A stretch of 64,000 nucleotides of DNA from an uncultured Clostridia bacterium (lineage in GTDB: Bacteria > Bacillota > Clostridia > Oscillospirales > Acutalibacteraceae): NCBI GenBank assembly GCA_947169745.1, contig CAMVQZ010000001.1, positions 1 through 64,000 on the forward strand, written 5' to 3'. The notes below the pieces were generated by a model, which was not told where the DNA came from, did no database searches, and worked only from the letters and a program-made list of their open reading frames with translations. Positions 1 to 9,379 of the stretch are shown here, piece by piece. A program made the position numbers and the translations under genes. Numbering within the stretch: the first letter of the stretch is position 1; the number at the start of each line of letters is the position of its first letter.

Positions 1-2
1 CC

Positions 3-149
3 AAATATTCAAATTATTATTACTACGAATACTATTCGACAGATAAGGATAAGGATAAGGAAAAGGAAAAAGAAAAGGATAAAGTCCAGCCAAAACAGCG
101 GAAGTCGAAGAAAAACGACAGCTCGGATGATGATTTTATCGAAATATGA
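3..149 (+). CDS. C-terminal end of a truncated CDS, possibly a capsular/exopolysaccharide tyrosine kinase (Tyr-cluster tail)
   Basis: Open frame from the window edge to TGA at 147-149: KYSNYYYYEYYSTDKDKDKEKEKEKDKVQPKQRKSKKNDSSDDDFIEI*. The Tyr cluster resembles BY-kinase tails but the catalytic domain is outside the window. Confidence 0.4.
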   Translation, partial: KYSNYYYYEYYSTDKDKDKEKEKEKDKVQPKQRKSKKNDSSDDDFIEI

Positions 150-185
150 TTATGCAGAAAGTCTGTTGATATAAAAGCTGAAAAC

Positions 186-220
186 GACCCGGGTCATTTC
201 AATGCCTCGGGTCATTTTTT
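186..220 (+). terminator. Rho-independent terminator
   Basis: GACCCG...CGGGTC stem followed by a T-run; lies between convergent genes. Confidence 0.6.
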
Positions 221-660
221 TACTGATATTTTTTTGATTCTTCAACTGCCATCCTGTCACATCTTTCGTTTTCCGGATGTCCGTTATGCCCCTTAATCCA
301 GGTGAAGCGGACATTATGGATATCAAGAAGGGCAAGAAGCTCATCCCACAATTCAGGGTTTTTTGCCGGAGTTTTATCCGGCTTTTTCCATCCGTTATTT
401 TTCCATTTTACAGCCCAGCCCTTTGTAATTCCGTTGCATACATACTGGGAGTCGGTAATAACAGATACTTCACAGGGTTCCTTCAGAGCTTTCAGTCCCT
501 CGATAACAGCCGTAAGCTCCATTCTGTTATTCGTTGTAAGAGCCTCGCCTCCTGACAGTTCTTTTGTGTGTCCGTTATATCTGAGAATCGATCCCCAGCC
601 ACCGGGTCCAGGGTTTCCGCTGCAGGCGCCGTCTGTAAATAGTTCAATTTTCTTCATCAA
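220..660 (-). CDS. rnhA: Ribonuclease HI
   Basis: [44 protein letters not shown] and [15 protein letters not shown] are RNase HI motifs. Confidence 0.95.
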   Translation of the reverse strand: MMKKIELFTDGACSGNPGPGGWGSILRYNGHTKELSGGEALTTNNRMELTAVIEGLKALKEPCEVSVITDSQYVCNGITKGWAVKWKNNGWKKPDKTPAKNPELWDELLALLDIHNVRFTWIKGHNGHPENERCDRMAVEESKKYQ

Positions 661-686
661 TAACCATCCTATGCTTTTTTTACATC

Positions 687-715
687 ATTATACATCACCG
701 CACCATGAATTTCAA
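687..715 (-). promoter_or_regulatory. Putative sigma-A promoter for rnhA
   Basis: On the minus strand TTGAAA-N17-TATAAT (-35 at 715..710, -10 at 692..687). Confidence 0.5.
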
Positions 716-960
716 CCACGGCAGCTTCGGTGCGTGCTCGCACTGAACGATTCGGCAGCGTCGACGCTGCACCCGTGTTCGCGTAGTCGCTCATTTCATT
801 CGCTCGGTCGTGTGTACATATACTTTCGCGGCGCGGCATCCGGCGCTCACCGCCTCAGACAATGCTCTCACCCCTCGCCGCCGCAGCCCTCACAGGCAGC
901 TATACGCGGCTGTCCCATTCCGACTTCCGGATTTTCATTCTCTCTGCACTGAGCGCCTGC
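716..960 (-). repeat. GC-rich interspersed repeat, copy 1 (inverse orientation)
   Basis: Reverse complement shares long near-identical blocks with 40391-40975: GCAGGCGCT, CAGCCTGTGAGGGCTGCGGCGGC, GAGCATTGTCTGAGGCGGTGAGCGCCGGA, CGAAAGTATATGTAC, CGCGAACACGGGTGCAGCGTCGACGCTGCC. Palindrome at 755-770. Confidence 0.85.
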
Positions 961-1184
961 TTTTGTAGTCTTTCTAATCGGTAGCCTATAGGAATATCCG
1001 TTACGCATAAGCTTACAATGAAAAGTAGCATAGTAACAACCGGAGTTTCCATTTTTAATTTTCTGTTCTCCGGCTTAATCGTAACAGCAAACAGTATAAT
1101 GTTGCCCACTAACCGTATATCGGCCGTGAGCGAAATATATAAATAGGGGAGCCTAAGAAGCTTTTTCTATGTAGCTTAAAACTA

Positions 1185-1213
1185 TTGACATAAACAGCAA
1201 GTAAGAGTAAAAT
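1185..1213 (+). promoter_or_regulatory. Putative sigma-A promoter upstream of rnj
   Basis: TTGACA (1185-1190)-N17-TAAAAT (1208-1213). Confidence 0.55.
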
Positions 1214-1395
1214 ACAAGTATAGTTATGTTCGGATAGTATGCATATAACAAAAAACAGACGTATAAGCCTTTAGTATCAGCAGCATTGAACGGGATTATT
1301 TTGCTGTTTTTTCTGTGGGGCTATCAAAGCCGTTTTTCATGTTCCGATAACAGACATGATGGCTTTGTCTGAACAAAATAAAAGGAGGTAATTAA

Positions 1396-3345
1396 GTGTT
1401 ATCAGATTACAATAAAAAAGGTGCATCCAGAAACGGAAAGAATAAGAATTTAAAGGATGCAAATTATCGCAGGACTTCTTCGAAGATTCAGAAAAGGCGC
1501 ACAACGAAAAATGATGCAGCCTTATTTGAAAGATATACACGTGATTCCAAGCTTTCAGATCAGCAGCTGAGGAGCGGAAAAAGCCTGTTTGCTGATACAA
1601 AGAGCACAAGAAAGGATTATCAGAGTGGAACTGCAGGGAAGATCAGCAGTGAATTCAAGCCGAGAAAGGCATATCTTCAGAAAAGTGAACCAACGGTAAA
1701 GATAACCTTCCTTGGCGGTCTCAATGAGATCGGCAAGAATATCACATTATTTGAATGTGAGGACGATATGTTCCTCCTTGACTGCGGAATGGCATTTCCG
1801 GATGGAGATATGCTGGGCGTTGACCTGGTCATTCCGGATTTTACTTATATCGAAAGGAACAAGGATAAAATAAAAGGAATTGTTCTGACTCACGGACACG
1901 AGGATCATATCGGAGCTATTCCTTATCTTCTGAAAAAAATGAATGTTCCTATATACGGAACAGCTCTTACTCTTGGCCTTGTAAGCAGTAAGCTTAAGGA
2001 ACACGGCCTTCAGAGCAAGGCAAAGCTCAATGTGGTAAAAGCAGGACAGAGGATAAAGCTGGGCAGGATCGGTATTGAGTTTATTCACGTCAATCACTCC
2101 ATACCGGATTCTGTAGGTGTTGCGATAAACACAAGCGCAGGAACAATAATCCATACAGGAGATTTCAAAATAGACTGTACTCCGACTACCGGCGAAATGA
2201 TAGATCTTTCAAGATTTGCGGAGCTTGGAAAGCAGGGTGTGCTTGCGCTTATGGCTGATTCTACAAATGCCGAGCGCCGAGGATATACACTCACGGAGCA
2301 GAATATCGGACATACCTTTGATATGCTTTTCAAAGAAGCAGAAAATGACAGGATCATTATAGCCACTTTTGCATCTAATCTGGGAAGGATCCAGCAGATA
2401 CTTGATTGTGCTCATAAATACGGAAGAAAAGTTGCTTTTTCCGGCAGAAGCATGATTAATAATATGACAATTGCCTCAGAACTGGGATACGTCAATGTTC
2501 CGGAGGGGCTTGTGATAGATATAGATATGCTGGGGCAGTATGCAAAGAATCAGGTCGTTCTTATAACCACCGGCAGCCAGGGCGAGCCCATGTCTGCACT
2601 TTCGAGGATGGCATACTCCGATCACAGAAAGGTAGAGGTTGGTCCGGATGATTATATTATAATCTCAGCAAATCCCATTCCAGGCAACGAGAAAATGGTC
2701 AGCTCTGTTGTTAATGAGCTTATGAAGCACGGCTGCAAGATCGCATCTGAATCAATGTATGAAGTCCATGTTTCAGGTCACGCTTGTCAGGAAGAGCTGA
2801 AAATAATCCAGGGACTGACGAAACCGAAGTATTTCATCCCTGTACACGGAGAGCAAAAGCATCTGGTCAAGCATGCAAACCTTGCGATGGATATGGGTAT
2901 GCCCAGAAGTAATATTTTTATCGGTGATATAGGAAACGTGATAGAGCTCAGCAAGAGTTCAATGAAGCAGCTTCCAAGTGTTCCGTCAGGAAAAGTACTT
3001 GTCGATGGTCTCGGCGTAGGAGATGTCGGAAGCATTGTTCTGAGAGACAGAAAGCATCTGGGACAGGATGGTCTTATTGTTGTGGTTGTAACTCTGGAAA
3101 GAGGCACCGGAATGGTAGTAGCTGGTCCGGATGTTGTTTCGAGAGGCTTTGTATATGTCCGCGAGAGCGAGCCGCTTATGGAGGAAGCAAGAAATGCGGT
3201 AATGAGAGCTCTTGAGGATTGCGATAAGCAGGGCATTCACGAATGGAGTGTAATAAAGAATAATATCAGAGATGAGCTTTCAAAGGTTCTTTATGACAAG
3301 ACCAGAAGAAGTCCGATGATATTGCCGATTATAATGGAGGTTTGA
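1396..3345 (+). CDS. rnj: Ribonuclease J (GTG start, basic N-terminal extension)
   Basis: Beta-CASP/MBL motifs LTHGHEDHIGAIPYLL, HTGDFKID; RBS aaaggagg. Confidence 0.93.
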   Translation: MLSDYNKKGASRNGKNKNLKDANYRRTSSKIQKRRTTKNDAALFERYTRDSKLSDQQLRSGKSLFADTKSTRKDYQSGTAGKISSEFKPRKAYLQKSEPTVKITFLGGLNEIGKNITLFECEDDMFLLDCGMAFPDGDMLGVDLVIPDFTYIERNKDKIKGIVLTHGHEDHIGAIPYLLKKMNVPIYGTALTLGLVSSKLKEHGLQSKAKLNVVKAGQRIKLGRIGIEFIHVNHSIPDSVGVAINTSAGTIIHTGDFKIDCTPTTGEMIDLSRFAELGKQGVLALMADSTNAERRGYTLTEQNIGHTFDMLFKEAENDRIIIATFASNLGRIQQILDCAHKYGRKVAFSGRSMINNMTIASELGYVNVPEGLVIDIDMLGQYAKNQVVLITTGSQGEPMSALSRMAYSDHRKVEVGPDDYIIISANPIPGNEKMVSSVVNELMKHGCKIASESMYEVHVSGHACQEELKIIQGLTKPKYFIPVHGEQKHLVKHANLAMDMGMPRSNIFIGDIGNVIELSKSSMKQLPSVPSGKVLVDGLGVGDVGSIVLRDRKHLGQDGLIVVVVTLERGTGMVVAGPDVVSRGFVYVRESEPLMEEARNAVMRALEDCDKQGIHEWSVIKNNIRDELSKVLYDKTRRSPMILPIIMEV

Positions 3346-3481
3346 TAGGATCAGCAGTCCCGGTTATTACAGAAATCTGATATGAAAGCTCAGGAGTTCG
3401 TATTTTTTGCCGGGGAGGTCTTTTAAATAAAACCATCGGACGATAATAATATCCTTGCCATCTGGCAGGAGGTGTAAATGA

Positions 3482-5452
3482 TTGAAGATCAGTAACAAGT
3501 TTATTACTCCGTTGTTTCTTGCAATGTCTGTGACGATGTTTATAATGGCTTTTGTCTCATTCTGGTGGAACCATTATATTTTTGTTGCCGAACTTATTAT
3601 TTCCCTTGCAGCTTTGTTTATTGTTGTATTCGAGATGATAAATTACCGGCGATATATAGCAACGGTCATTACAAAAACAGCGGCAGCGGTGGACGATTTC
3701 AGTGTTGAAAATATCAATAAGATATCCGTTCCTGTTGCTGTAATCGGAGAGCAGAATGAGATCATAACCGTAAATGATCTTTTTCGGAAAAAAATAGTAT
3801 CAGACAGTTCTCAATTAGGGAGATCCATCGAGGATTATCTGACAAGCAAGGAGATCCACACAATATACAGTGACAACGGCACAGATACCTTCCTGAATGG
3901 TAACTGGTATATTGCATTCGGAGTCAAGGCTGAGAAGAGCTCCATTGTTTATTTTGTAGATGATAATAAATATAAGCTCAATTCTGATGAATTCCTGATG
4001 ACGAAACCAGTTGTTGCTATAATTGCGTTTGATAACAAGGAAGAGGTCGAGAGAGAGAATGAGGAAGGGGAAGCCAGCCACATTACTCTTCTTGTTGAGA
4101 AAGCAATAGCACAGTGGATAGGCACGACCACCGGTTTCTATAAAAAAATGAGCGGCGGACGTTATATTGCATTTATTGATGAAAGAAATGTCAGAAAATT
4201 CATTGATGAAAAATTCAAGATACTTGAAGAAATAAGACAGATAAAGATCAAAGATATAAATGCAACAATATCTGTGGGTGTAGGCAGAGGCGGCTCAACT
4301 GTAAAGGAAAGTGAAAACTGGGCAAGACAGGCTCTTGATATGGCTCTTGGGCGCGGAGGCGATCAGGTAGCCGTTAAAAAGGGAGAGACATACCAGTTCT
4401 TCGGCGGCGTTTCCAAGGGCATAGAGAAGCGTGATAAGGTCAGGACAAGGGTTATAGCTGCAACACTTTCAAATCATATCAATAACAGCAGCAACGTCAT
4501 TATTATGGGTCATCGTTTTTCCGACCTGGACAGTGTCGGCGCTTGTATCGGAATGTGGAGTGCTGTAGTCAAGGGGCTTCACCATAATGCATATATCTGT
4601 ATAGACAGGCAGAAGACTCTTGCAAAGCCTCTGATAACAACCTTTGAGGAAGCAGGCTTTGAGAGCATATTCAAGACAGAAGAGGAAGCGCTTTCACTGA
4701 TAGACGATCATACACTGCTGATAATTGTTGATACTCATTCTCCGAATTTTCTTGAATCGAAGGGCGTATATGAGCGATGCAATAGGGTAGTTGTTATCGA
4801 CCACCACCGTATGATGGTCAATCATATCGACAATGCCGTAGTATTTCACCACGAGCCATACGCATCCTCTGCCTGTGAGATGACGTCAGAGCTAATACAG
4901 TATCTCGGGGATTATTCACTCAGCAGGCTTGAGAGCGAAGCGATGCTTTCAGGCATCATGCTGGATACAAAGAATTTTGTTCTGAGGACAGGTGTCAGAA
5001 CCTTTGAGGCTGCAGCCTTTCTCAGGAGCCATGGTGCAGATACAGTTGAAGTCAAGAGACTGTTCTCCAATTCGATTGATACCTACAAGGTGAAATATAA
5101 GCTTATCAGCGAGGCGGAAATTTTTAATTGTTGTGCGATCGCCTGTGCAGACAGCACAACGCCTGATATCCGCATAGCATCCGCTCAGGCAGCAGATGAG
5201 CTTCTGGGTATAGAGAATGTGAAGGCTTCGTTTGTAATGTATAAGACTGCCAAGACAGTAAATATTTCAGCGAGGTCGCTGGGAGACCTCAATGTTCAGC
5301 TTATAATGGAGGCTCTCGGCGGAGGCGGACATCACACAATGGCTGCATGCCAGCTTGAGAACGTAAGCATAGCCGAGGCGAGGGAAAGACTGATATCCAT
5401 AATCAGTGATCTTCAATTCAAGCCGGATAATAATTCAAAGACAAAAGAATAA
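3482..5452 (+). CDS. gdpP: GdpP-like DHH/DHHA1 phosphodiesterase (probable c-di-AMP PDE), TTG start
   Basis: N-terminal TM segments, degenerate GGDEF-like region, DHH motifs MGHRFSDLDSVGA and VVVIDHHRM, DHHA1 GGGGHHTMAA; followed by rplI and dnaB as in many Firmicutes. Confidence 0.9.
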   Translation: MKISNKFITPLFLAMSVTMFIMAFVSFWWNHYIFVAELIISLAALFIVVFEMINYRRYIATVITKTAAAVDDFSVENINKISVPVAVIGEQNEIITVNDLFRKKIVSDSSQLGRSIEDYLTSKEIHTIYSDNGTDTFLNGNWYIAFGVKAEKSSIVYFVDDNKYKLNSDEFLMTKPVVAIIAFDNKEEVERENEEGEASHITLLVEKAIAQWIGTTTGFYKKMSGGRYIAFIDERNVRKFIDEKFKILEEIRQIKIKDINATISVGVGRGGSTVKESENWARQALDMALGRGGDQVAVKKGETYQFFGGVSKGIEKRDKVRTRVIAATLSNHINNSSNVIIMGHRFSDLDSVGACIGMWSAVVKGLHHNAYICIDRQKTLAKPLITTFEEAGFESIFKTEEEALSLIDDHTLLIIVDTHSPNFLESKGVYERCNRVVVIDHHRMMVNHIDNAVVFHHEPYASSACEMTSELIQYLGDYSLSRLESEAMLSGIMLDTKNFVLRTGVRTFEAAAFLRSHGADTVEVKRLFSNSIDTYKVKYKLISEAEIFNCCAIACADSTTPDIRIASAQAADELLGIENVKASFVMYKTAKTVNISARSLGDLNVQLIMEALGGGGHHTMAACQLENVSIAEARERLISIISDLQFKPDNNSKTKE

Positions 5453-5478
5453 GAAATGATAAAAAGGAGTAATTCTGA

Positions 5479-5931
5479 ATGAAAGTAGTATTGTTACAGG
5501 ATATAAAAGGTTCGGGTAAAAAAGGGGAGCTTATAAATGTATCTGATGGATATGCAAGGAACTTTCTTTTCCCGAGGAAGCTTGCGAAGCAGGCTGATGC
5601 CCAGGCTCTGAATGAACTGAAAAATGCAGCAGAGTCAAGGCAGTTTAAAATAGATACAGACACTGCAAAGGCAAAAGAAAACGCAGCAATGCTTGAGGGA
5701 AAGACCCTGAAGCTTACGGGTAAAGCCGGCAAAGGCGGAAAGCTTTTCGGTTCGGTCACAAGCAAGGAAATAGCTGCCGGTCTGAAGAAGGAATTCAATA
5801 TCGATGTTGACAAAAGAAAGATCGTGCTCGAAACGGATATCAAATCCTTCGGAACCTTTAATGCGGAAGTAAAGCTTTATACCGGAATTTCCGCAAACGT
5901 CAAGGTTATGGTTCAGGAGGAAGGAAACTGA
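5479..5931 (+). CDS. rplI: 50S ribosomal protein L9 (bL9)
   Basis: MKVVLLQDIKGSGKKGELINVSDGYARNFLFPRKLA signature. Confidence 0.97.
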   Translation: MKVVLLQDIKGSGKKGELINVSDGYARNFLFPRKLAKQADAQALNELKNAAESRQFKIDTDTAKAKENAAMLEGKTLKLTGKAGKGGKLFGSVTSKEIAAGLKKEFNIDVDKRKIVLETDIKSFGTFNAEVKLYTGISANVKVMVQEEGN

Positions 5932-5941
5932 TATCATCTGC

Positions 5942-5986
5942 AGATTTGAGTTTATGAGGCCTGGTGCCTTGTGACTCAAATCTTTT
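5942..5986 (+). terminator. Rho-independent terminator after rplI
   Basis: AGATTTGAGT...ACTCAAATCT stem then TTTT. Confidence 0.6.
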
Positions 5987-6053
5987 GATATTAAAGAAGA
6001 ACAAAGCTGTCGGTTATAATTATACGATGGCCGACATCCTGTGAGGTGAAAAA

Positions 6054-7430
6054 ATGAGTGACAATATTCCAATAGTATCCGTTGATGGCTTGAATATGCC
6101 CTATAGTGCAGAGGCAGAGCAGTCTGTGTTGGGATCAATATTGCTTGATTCCAATTGTCTTTCCACTGTAATGGAAATATTGCCGACAGCGGATTTCTTT
6201 TATTTGTCAAATCATAAAGCTATATATCAGGCTATGATAGATCTGTTTACTCTGAACAGATCCGTTGACTTTATTACTGTCCTTGAGCAGCTGAGAGCCA
6301 CAAAAGGCTTTGAAGAGGGTAACATCAAGAATTATATGCTCCAGCTTGCGGATATAGTTCCTTCTCTTTCAAGGATCAATGAGTACTGTGGAATAGTCAG
6401 GGAAAAATACCTGGTAAGAAGTCTGATACTTTCTGCAAGAGAGATCATAGACGATGCTTCTTCTCCTAACGACAGCGTATCCAGACTGATAGATTCAGCT
6501 GAGCAAAGGATATTTGATATCCGGGGAGACCAGAGTGTAAAGGGACTGGAAAGGATCAATACTGTAATTCTCGAGACCTTTGACAGACTGGATCTGCTCA
6601 ATTCTCCTGACAGTGACATTTATAAAGCTTTGTCTACCGGAATATCCACACTGGATAAGACAATAACAGGACTTAACCGCTCGGACCTGATACTTCTTGC
6701 GGCAAGACCGGGTATGGGAAAGACCAGCTTTGCTCTTAATATAGCCAAGCACGTTGCTGTAAAATCTAAAAAAAGGGTAGCGTTTTTTTCACTGGAAATG
6801 TCAAAGGAGCAGCTTGCTTCGAGACTTCTTTCCACAGAGGGACTGATAGAGGGAACAAAGCTCAGGACCGGAATGTTAAGTGAGGATGAATGGACGAGGC
6901 TTATTGAAGCAGGAGATATACTCAGTAAAACCGAATTATATCTTGATGATACTCCCGGCATAACAGTTCCGGAAATGAAAGCAAAGCTGAGAAGGCTGAG
7001 AAATGTGGATCTTGTTATAATAGATTATCTTCAGCTTATGCACTCATCAAGACGAATTGATAACCGTGTTCAGGAGATCTCAGAGATAACAAGAAATCTG
7101 AAGATAATGGCAAAGGAATTCAATATTCCGGTAATAACTCTTTCGCAGCTTTCCCGTGCAAGCGAAAAGAGAGAGGGACATGAGCCTCAGCTCTCAGATC
7201 TCAGAGATTCAGGATCAATTGAGCAGGATGCGGATATTGTTCTTTTTCTTTATCGAGAGGGATATTATGAAAGCACCAAAAACGGAGGAGTTCCATCTGA
7301 AGGCGTAGATATGAACAGCGGTCAATGCATAGTTGCAAAAAATCGTCACGGAGAGACGAGATCCGTACCCTTGCATTGGCAGGGAGAGTTTATGAGATTT
7401 ACTACACAGGAGCTTCAACGTGGAGAATAA
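6054..7430 (+). CDS. dnaB: Replicative DNA helicase
   Basis: AARPGMGKTSFALNIA Walker A, VDLVIIDYLQLM Walker B, DLRDSGSIEQDADIVLFL. Confidence 0.97.
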   Translation: MSDNIPIVSVDGLNMPYSAEAEQSVLGSILLDSNCLSTVMEILPTADFFYLSNHKAIYQAMIDLFTLNRSVDFITVLEQLRATKGFEEGNIKNYMLQLADIVPSLSRINEYCGIVREKYLVRSLILSAREIIDDASSPNDSVSRLIDSAEQRIFDIRGDQSVKGLERINTVILETFDRLDLLNSPDSDIYKALSTGISTLDKTITGLNRSDLILLAARPGMGKTSFALNIAKHVAVKSKKRVAFFSLEMSKEQLASRLLSTEGLIEGTKLRTGMLSEDEWTRLIEAGDILSKTELYLDDTPGITVPEMKAKLRRLRNVDLVIIDYLQLMHSSRRIDNRVQEISEITRNLKIMAKEFNIPVITLSQLSRASEKREGHEPQLSDLRDSGSIEQDADIVLFLYREGYYESTKNGGVPSEGVDMNSGQCIVAKNRHGETRSVPLHWQGEFMRFTTQELQRGE

Positions 7431-8790
7431 AGTTAACTTTACCGTAAAAAAATATAATATGCTGACTAAGGGCGATACGGTTGTTATCGGATTATCCGGA
7501 GGTGCAGATTCCTGTGCGCTTCTTCATTATCTTGTTTCTGTAAAGGAAAAATATAATCTGAAACTTATCGCATGTCATGTTAATCATATGATCAGAGGAC
7601 AGGAAGCAGACAGAGATGAAGAATTCTGCAGAGCTTTGTGTTCAGAGCTTGGGATAGAATTCAGATCTATCCGCAGGAATATTATTGAGCTGTCAAAGTC
7701 CGCAGGAATCGGAACCGAGGAATGCGGCAGAAAGATCCGATATAATTTTTTTGAAGAAACTGCCTTACAGTCTGATGCCAGGATAGCGACTGCCCATAAT
7801 GCTTCTGATAATGCAGAAACTGTTGTTTTCAATATCACAAGAGGCTGCGGTATAAAAGGTCTTTGCGGCATACCTCCTGTAAGGGGAAGAATAATTCGTC
7901 CATTGATAAATATACCAAGGTGCGAAATAGAAAGATATATGAAGGATAATAATTTTTCCTATGTCAGTGACAGTACCAATTTTACAAGAGAATATACAAG
8001 AAATAAAATCAGACTGGATGTTATCCCGACCCTCAAGGAAATAAACCCCGATTTTGATAACACGGTTTCAGAGATGTCGGATAGATTCAGATGTCAGGCG
8101 GATGAACTTTACATTAACGCAGAAAGCTTGTTGAAAAGCGCACTTGTTAATGATAATTACGGGATAAGATATAAAGCAGATATACTTTACAAATCAGACA
8201 GCGCTGTTTTTGCCCAGGCTGTTTCGATTCTTCTGTTGCCCTTTGATGCCTCGGCTGATTCTGCTCATATTTCACTTATACGGGATATATGCAAAAGGGG
8301 AGGCGCTACTCAGATAAAAAAAGACCTCTTCGTTGTTTCAAATCAGGGATACCTGAGAATAATAGATAAACAGGAGTCTTGCTATAATGAGAAGAAAGCC
8401 TGTGAGATATCTGCTTTCAGTGATTCGGCGATAGTTATTAACGATAAAAAAATAGATATTTCGGACATTAATATAGCCGAATTCAACAACGGTAAAAAAA
8501 TTAACAAATTTTTGTTTAATAATTCGCTGGATTATGATACAATACCTTTGTCGGCTGTTTTCAGAACAAGGCGAAGCGGTGATTATTTCGCCCTTCCCGG
8601 AAGAAAGATAACAAAGACGCTGAAAAAGTATTTTATTGAACTCCGTATCCCTGCTGAAAAAAGGGACGGGATAATAGTATTGGCTGACGGTTCCCGGATA
8701 CTCTGGATAGAGGGTATCGGTCCTGCACAGGGATGCTGTATTTCAGAGAAAACCAGACAAGTTTTTTATATTTCTGTGAATGAGCTGTAA
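7420..8790 (+). CDS. tilS: tRNA(Ile)-lysidine synthase
   Basis: SGGADSCALLH PP-loop, CHVNHMIRGQEADRDEEFC, TAHNASDNAETVVFN, SDSTNFTREYTRNKIR; GTG start overlapping dnaB. Confidence 0.95.
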   Translation: MENKVNFTVKKYNMLTKGDTVVIGLSGGADSCALLHYLVSVKEKYNLKLIACHVNHMIRGQEADRDEEFCRALCSELGIEFRSIRRNIIELSKSAGIGTEECGRKIRYNFFEETALQSDARIATAHNASDNAETVVFNITRGCGIKGLCGIPPVRGRIIRPLINIPRCEIERYMKDNNFSYVSDSTNFTREYTRNKIRLDVIPTLKEINPDFDNTVSEMSDRFRCQADELYINAESLLKSALVNDNYGIRYKADILYKSDSAVFAQAVSILLLPFDASADSAHISLIRDICKRGGATQIKKDLFVVSNQGYLRIIDKQESCYNEKKACEISAFSDSAIVINDKKIDISDINIAEFNNGKKINKFLFNNSLDYDTIPLSAVFRTRRSGDYFALPGRKITKTLKKYFIELRIPAEKRDGIIVLADGSRILWIEGIGPAQGCCISEKTRQVFYISVNEL

Positions 8791-8803
8791 AGAGGTGTTT
8801 GAA

Positions 8804-9343
8804 ATGAGATCTGATATGGAGAGTATTCTTGCGGATGAAAGGGAGCTTTCTGATATTGTTTGTGATCTTGCAGAAAGAATCTGTTCTGATTATTCAGGGA
8901 AGGATCTGGTCATAATCGGTGTTCTCAAGGGGAGTTTTATTTTTCTTGCTGATCTTGTCCGCAGGATAGATCTGAGATGTACTCTTGATTTTCTGTCTGC
9001 CTCAAGCTATGGCGCCGGTACTGTTTCAACGGGATGCGTCAGGATTAAAAAAGATATTGACTGCAGCATAGAAGGCAGGGATGTTCTTCTGGTTGAGGAC
9101 ATTCTTGACAGCGGCAATACTCTTTTCAATGTCAGAAATTATCTTTTTGATAAATACAGACCAGCAAGCATCAGTATCTGTACTCTTTTTGATAAGCCCT
9201 CAAGAAGAACAGCTGACATATCTGCAGATTATGTAGGTATGACTGTTGATGACAGCTTTATTGTCGGGTACGGACTTGATTATGATGAAAAATACAGAAA
9301 TCTTCCATACGTAGGTATCCTGAGACCGGAGATTTACACATAA
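8804..9343 (+). CDS. hpt: Hypoxanthine phosphoribosyltransferase
   Basis: VLLVEDILDSGNTL PRPP motif; adjacency to tilS and ftsH. ORF track opens at 8780, but ATG 8804 has the better RBS spacing (aaagaggtg). Confidence 0.93.
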   Translation: MRSDMESILADERELSDIVCDLAERICSDYSGKDLVIIGVLKGSFIFLADLVRRIDLRCTLDFLSASSYGAGTVSTGCVRIKKDIDCSIEGRDVLLVEDILDSGNTLFNVRNYLFDKYRPASISICTLFDKPSRRTADISADYVGMTVDDSFIVGYGLDYDEKYRNLPYVGILRPEIYT

Positions 9344-9379
9344 GCGAAGAATAATTATAAAAAAAGGAGTGACGCACAC

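Noticed and set aside
302-952. 216-aa forward ORF antisense to rnhA
   Set aside because: Lies opposite the conserved rnhA frame and runs through the GC-rich repeat; composition looks non-biological.
900-1109. 69-aa minus-strand ORF
   Set aside because: GTG start without RBS and its C-terminus falls in repeat copy 1.
5635-6210. 191-aa antisense ORF over rplI-dnaB
   Set aside because: Overlaps two strongly conserved genes and a terminator; no recognisable domain.
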